Source: Caldifarciminota bacterium
GTDB lineage: Bacteria; Hydrothermota; Hydrothermia; UBA1063; CAJXJZ01
NCBI GenBank assembly: GCA_027033555.1
Contig: JALVLE010000329.1
Location: 1-8,248 of the forward strand
Reading direction: 5' to 3'
Length of the DNA stretch: 8,248 nucleotides
Below the pieces are notes generated by a model. It did no database searches, was not told where the DNA came from, and saw only the letters and a program-made list of their open reading frames with translations. A program made the translations under genes and the position numbers. The first letter of the stretch is position 1; every line of letters starts with the position of its first letter. Positions 7,384 to 8,248 of this stretch are shown piece after piece.

Positions 7384-7551
7384 TTACCACCATACATACG
7401 TCCACAAAAACCTGAAAATCAAAAACCTTACTCTCCAACCTAACCACACCAGAATGGTAAAACTCACAAGAGCTATTAAACCTAAAGCCATACTATATTC
7501 CACAATCGCTGCTCCATTTTCCTCTTTCAATAATTTGTTTAATAACTCCAT
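7384..7551 (-). CDS. Flp-type pilin (55 aa)
   Basis: A 55-residue protein with the canonical Flp layout. The leader MELLNKLLKEENG ends in Gly13, then AAIVEY gives Glu-Tyr at mature positions 5-6 and the helix SMALGLIALVSFTILVW follows. In Tad systems this is the major pilin, cut after Gly by the TadV peptidase. Mature length is 42. The C-terminal 20 residues are unusual: instead of the common polar Asn/Thr tail they are aromatic and basic (GWRVRFLIFRFLWTYVWW), with five Trp from residue 36 on. AGGAGGTG lies just upstream of ATG 7551. It is the first gene of the pilin operon, about 16 nt from the predicted transcription start. First position plus the consensus promoter fits the high expression expected for a major pilin. 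Confidence 0.8.
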   Translation of the reverse strand: MELLNKLLKEENGAAIVEYSMALGLIALVSFTILVWLGWRVRFLIFRFLWTYVWW

Positions 7552-7573
7552 ACACACCTCCTACTCTGTACTT

Positions 7574-7602
7574 ATTATACTGCGATATACCTAATTTGTC
7601 AA
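7574..7602 (-). promoter_or_regulatory. Perfect consensus sigma-70/sigma-A promoter of the pilin operon
   Basis: On the minus strand, TTGACA (7602-7597) and TATAAT (7579-7574) are separated by exactly 17 bp, all twelve bases matching consensus. Transcription would start near 7567, leaving a leader of about 16 nt that is mostly the Shine-Dalgarno site of the Flp-type gene. This predicts strong, largely activator-independent transcription unless repressed. Confidence 0.85.
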
Positions 7603-7633
7603 GATTCTCTTGGGAGTTTAGTCAATTTCTTGG
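7598..7633. repeat. Imperfect direct repeat overlapping the pilin promoter
   Basis: GTCAA-N5-TCTTGG (7598-7613) recurs as GTCAA-N2-TCTTGG (7621-7633), with the TCTTGG halves 20 bp apart, about two helical turns. The first copy also contains the inverted pair CAAGA/TCTTG (7600-7604, 7608-7612) and overlaps the -35 box. It could be an operator, but chance similarity in AT-rich DNA is possible. Confidence 0.35.
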
Positions 7634-7678
7634 AAAAAGAGCTGAGTCCTGTACCTTAAAAGAATTTGCTAATTGGAA

Positions 7679-7701
7679 AGGTGTTGATAAATTCGACACC
7701 T
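7679..7701. terminator. Stem-loop at the end of the peptidase-like gene (weak terminator candidate)
   Basis: AGGTGTTGA (7679-7687) and TCGACACCT (7693-7701) form a 9-bp stem with a 5-nt loop. Pairing is complete with one G-U in plus-strand RNA and has one C-A mismatch in minus-strand RNA. It overlaps the last base of the stop codon of the minus-strand gene. No real U-run follows on either strand, so it may instead mark an mRNA end by processing. Confidence 0.35.
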
Positions 7702-8248
7702 CAAAATTCACCCCTCCACGTATCATAATATAAAGTATCATCAAAAAAAAACATTAACCGAGAATTTAAATTTTTCCTATCTGCGCCAGTAACTTCTTTA
7801 AGAGCATCTTCAAAATCTATGCTTGATATACTTTTCTCAAGAATTTTCATCACCGTTCCCCTTCCATACCAATTATCTAATTTATTAAGCAATAGCACAC
7901 TGGTGTACAACAAAACTTTAGCCATAAAAGGTGCCTGGGGGGAATTCGTAAAAGCATTGATTTTGGAATTAAAATAGTTAAGAAATCCGACTTTTCCCAA
8001 ATACACTGCAGCGGAATAATATTTTAGATTTTGCATAAAACGCTCAGTTTTCAAATATTGTGGTATCCCAAGAGTAAACCACAAGGGCAAGACATTGGGA
8101 CTCACCGAATATTCTACTGCAATTCTATTTAGCCAATAATATAAATAGACAAGTTTAAGTTTGTCTATAGTTCTTTCTACTCCCAAATATTCAAGATCTC
8201 CCACCCATATTACGTTCCTGTTATTTAAACTCAGATTGTTTTTTTCAA
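7701..8248 (-). CDS. Peptidase MA-like (gluzincin-type) protein, degenerate; partial, N-terminus beyond right edge
   Basis: The frame is open from the right edge to the stop at 7701-7703; 181 residues are readable and the N-terminus lies outside. A GTG at 8204 is in frame, but coding clearly continues upstream of it. The protein has the layout of the C-terminal half of MA-clan peptidase-like domains. A helix (KLVYLYYWLNRIAVEY) sits where HExxH usually is, then LPLWFTLGIPQYL resembles the family's 'LPxWFxEGxAEY', and later come a helix pair with LNKLDNWYGRG and FEDALKEVTG resembling 'YG ... fe-AL-ea-G'. No HExxH is present in the readable part, and the zinc-ligand Glu of the WFxEG motif is Leu. 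If the assignment is right it is probably inactive. The gene lies upstream of the pilin operon on the same strand but appears to be a separate unit. A membrane-associated non-peptidase cannot be excluded. Confidence 0.55.
   Translation of the reverse strand, partial: EKNNLSLNNRNVIWVGDLEYLGVERTIDKLKLVYLYYWLNRIAVEYSVSPNVLPLWFTLGIPQYLKTERFMQNLKYYSAAVYLGKVGFLNYFNSKINAFTNSPQAPFMAKVLLYTSVLLLNKLDNWYGRGTVMKILEKSISSIDFEDALKEVTGADRKNLNSRLMFFFDDTLYYDTWRGEF

Noticed and set aside
8202..8204. GTG as the start of the right-edge gene
   Set aside because: The reading frame continues without a stop to the window edge and no Shine-Dalgarno is visible before this GTG, so the gene most likely begins outside the window.
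1..8248. CRISPR arrays, tRNA/rRNA genes, insertion sequences
   Set aside because: No repeat-spacer pattern, tRNA-like cloverleaf, rRNA-like sequence, transposase motif or terminal inverted repeats were seen.

Overview
The window is AT-rich bacterial DNA. Genes are tightly packed, Shine-Dalgarno sequences are strong (AAGGAGGTG type), and there are recognisable sigma-70/sigma-A promoters. The gene content (DUF1844-type protein, Tad/Flp-type pseudopilins, ChaN-like protein, UbiA-type protein) is bacterial. I cannot assign a phylum from the sequence. The unusual fusion protein and very divergent pilin-like proteins suggest a poorly sampled lineage.

Left part (1-991): a minus-strand pair made of a small membrane protein resembling DUF5362 (550-900), followed after 3 bp by a ChaN-like haem-binding-family protein that runs off the left edge (1-546). 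A short divergent intergenic region separates them from a plus-strand unit. That region carries a good plus-strand promoter (TTGCAT-18-TATAAT).

Middle-left (1028-3518): a two-gene plus-strand operon. A DUF1844-type small protein overlaps by 11 bp the start of a 753-residue fusion. The fusion has an unassigned polytopic membrane domain, then a complete-looking UbiA prenyltransferase domain with both Asp-rich motifs, then a C-terminal TPR-like helical region.

Right part (3528-7602): a convergent minus-strand operon encoding five pilin-like structural proteins of the Tad/Flp type. In transcription order these are a 55-aa Flp-like pilin, a 62-aa divergent Flp-like pilin, a 456-aa TadE-like pseudopilin with a Cys/Trp/His-rich C-terminal domain, a 387-aa TadG-like protein, and a 350-aa Cys-free TadE-like pseudopilin. 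Gaps are 16-26 bp and each gene has its own strong Shine-Dalgarno site. A perfect consensus promoter (TTGACA-17-TATAAT, 7602-7574) with a very short leader sits directly upstream. No ATPase, platform protein, secretin or prepilin peptidase is in the window, so the export machinery must be encoded elsewhere. At the far right (7701-8248) is the C-terminal part of a protein that looks like a degenerate MA-type (gluzincin) peptidase, separated from the pilin operon by about 150 bp of regulatory DNA.

The strongest candidates for something undescribed are the pilin-only cassette with its Cys/aromatic-rich large pseudopilin, and the membrane-domain/UbiA/TPR fusion.
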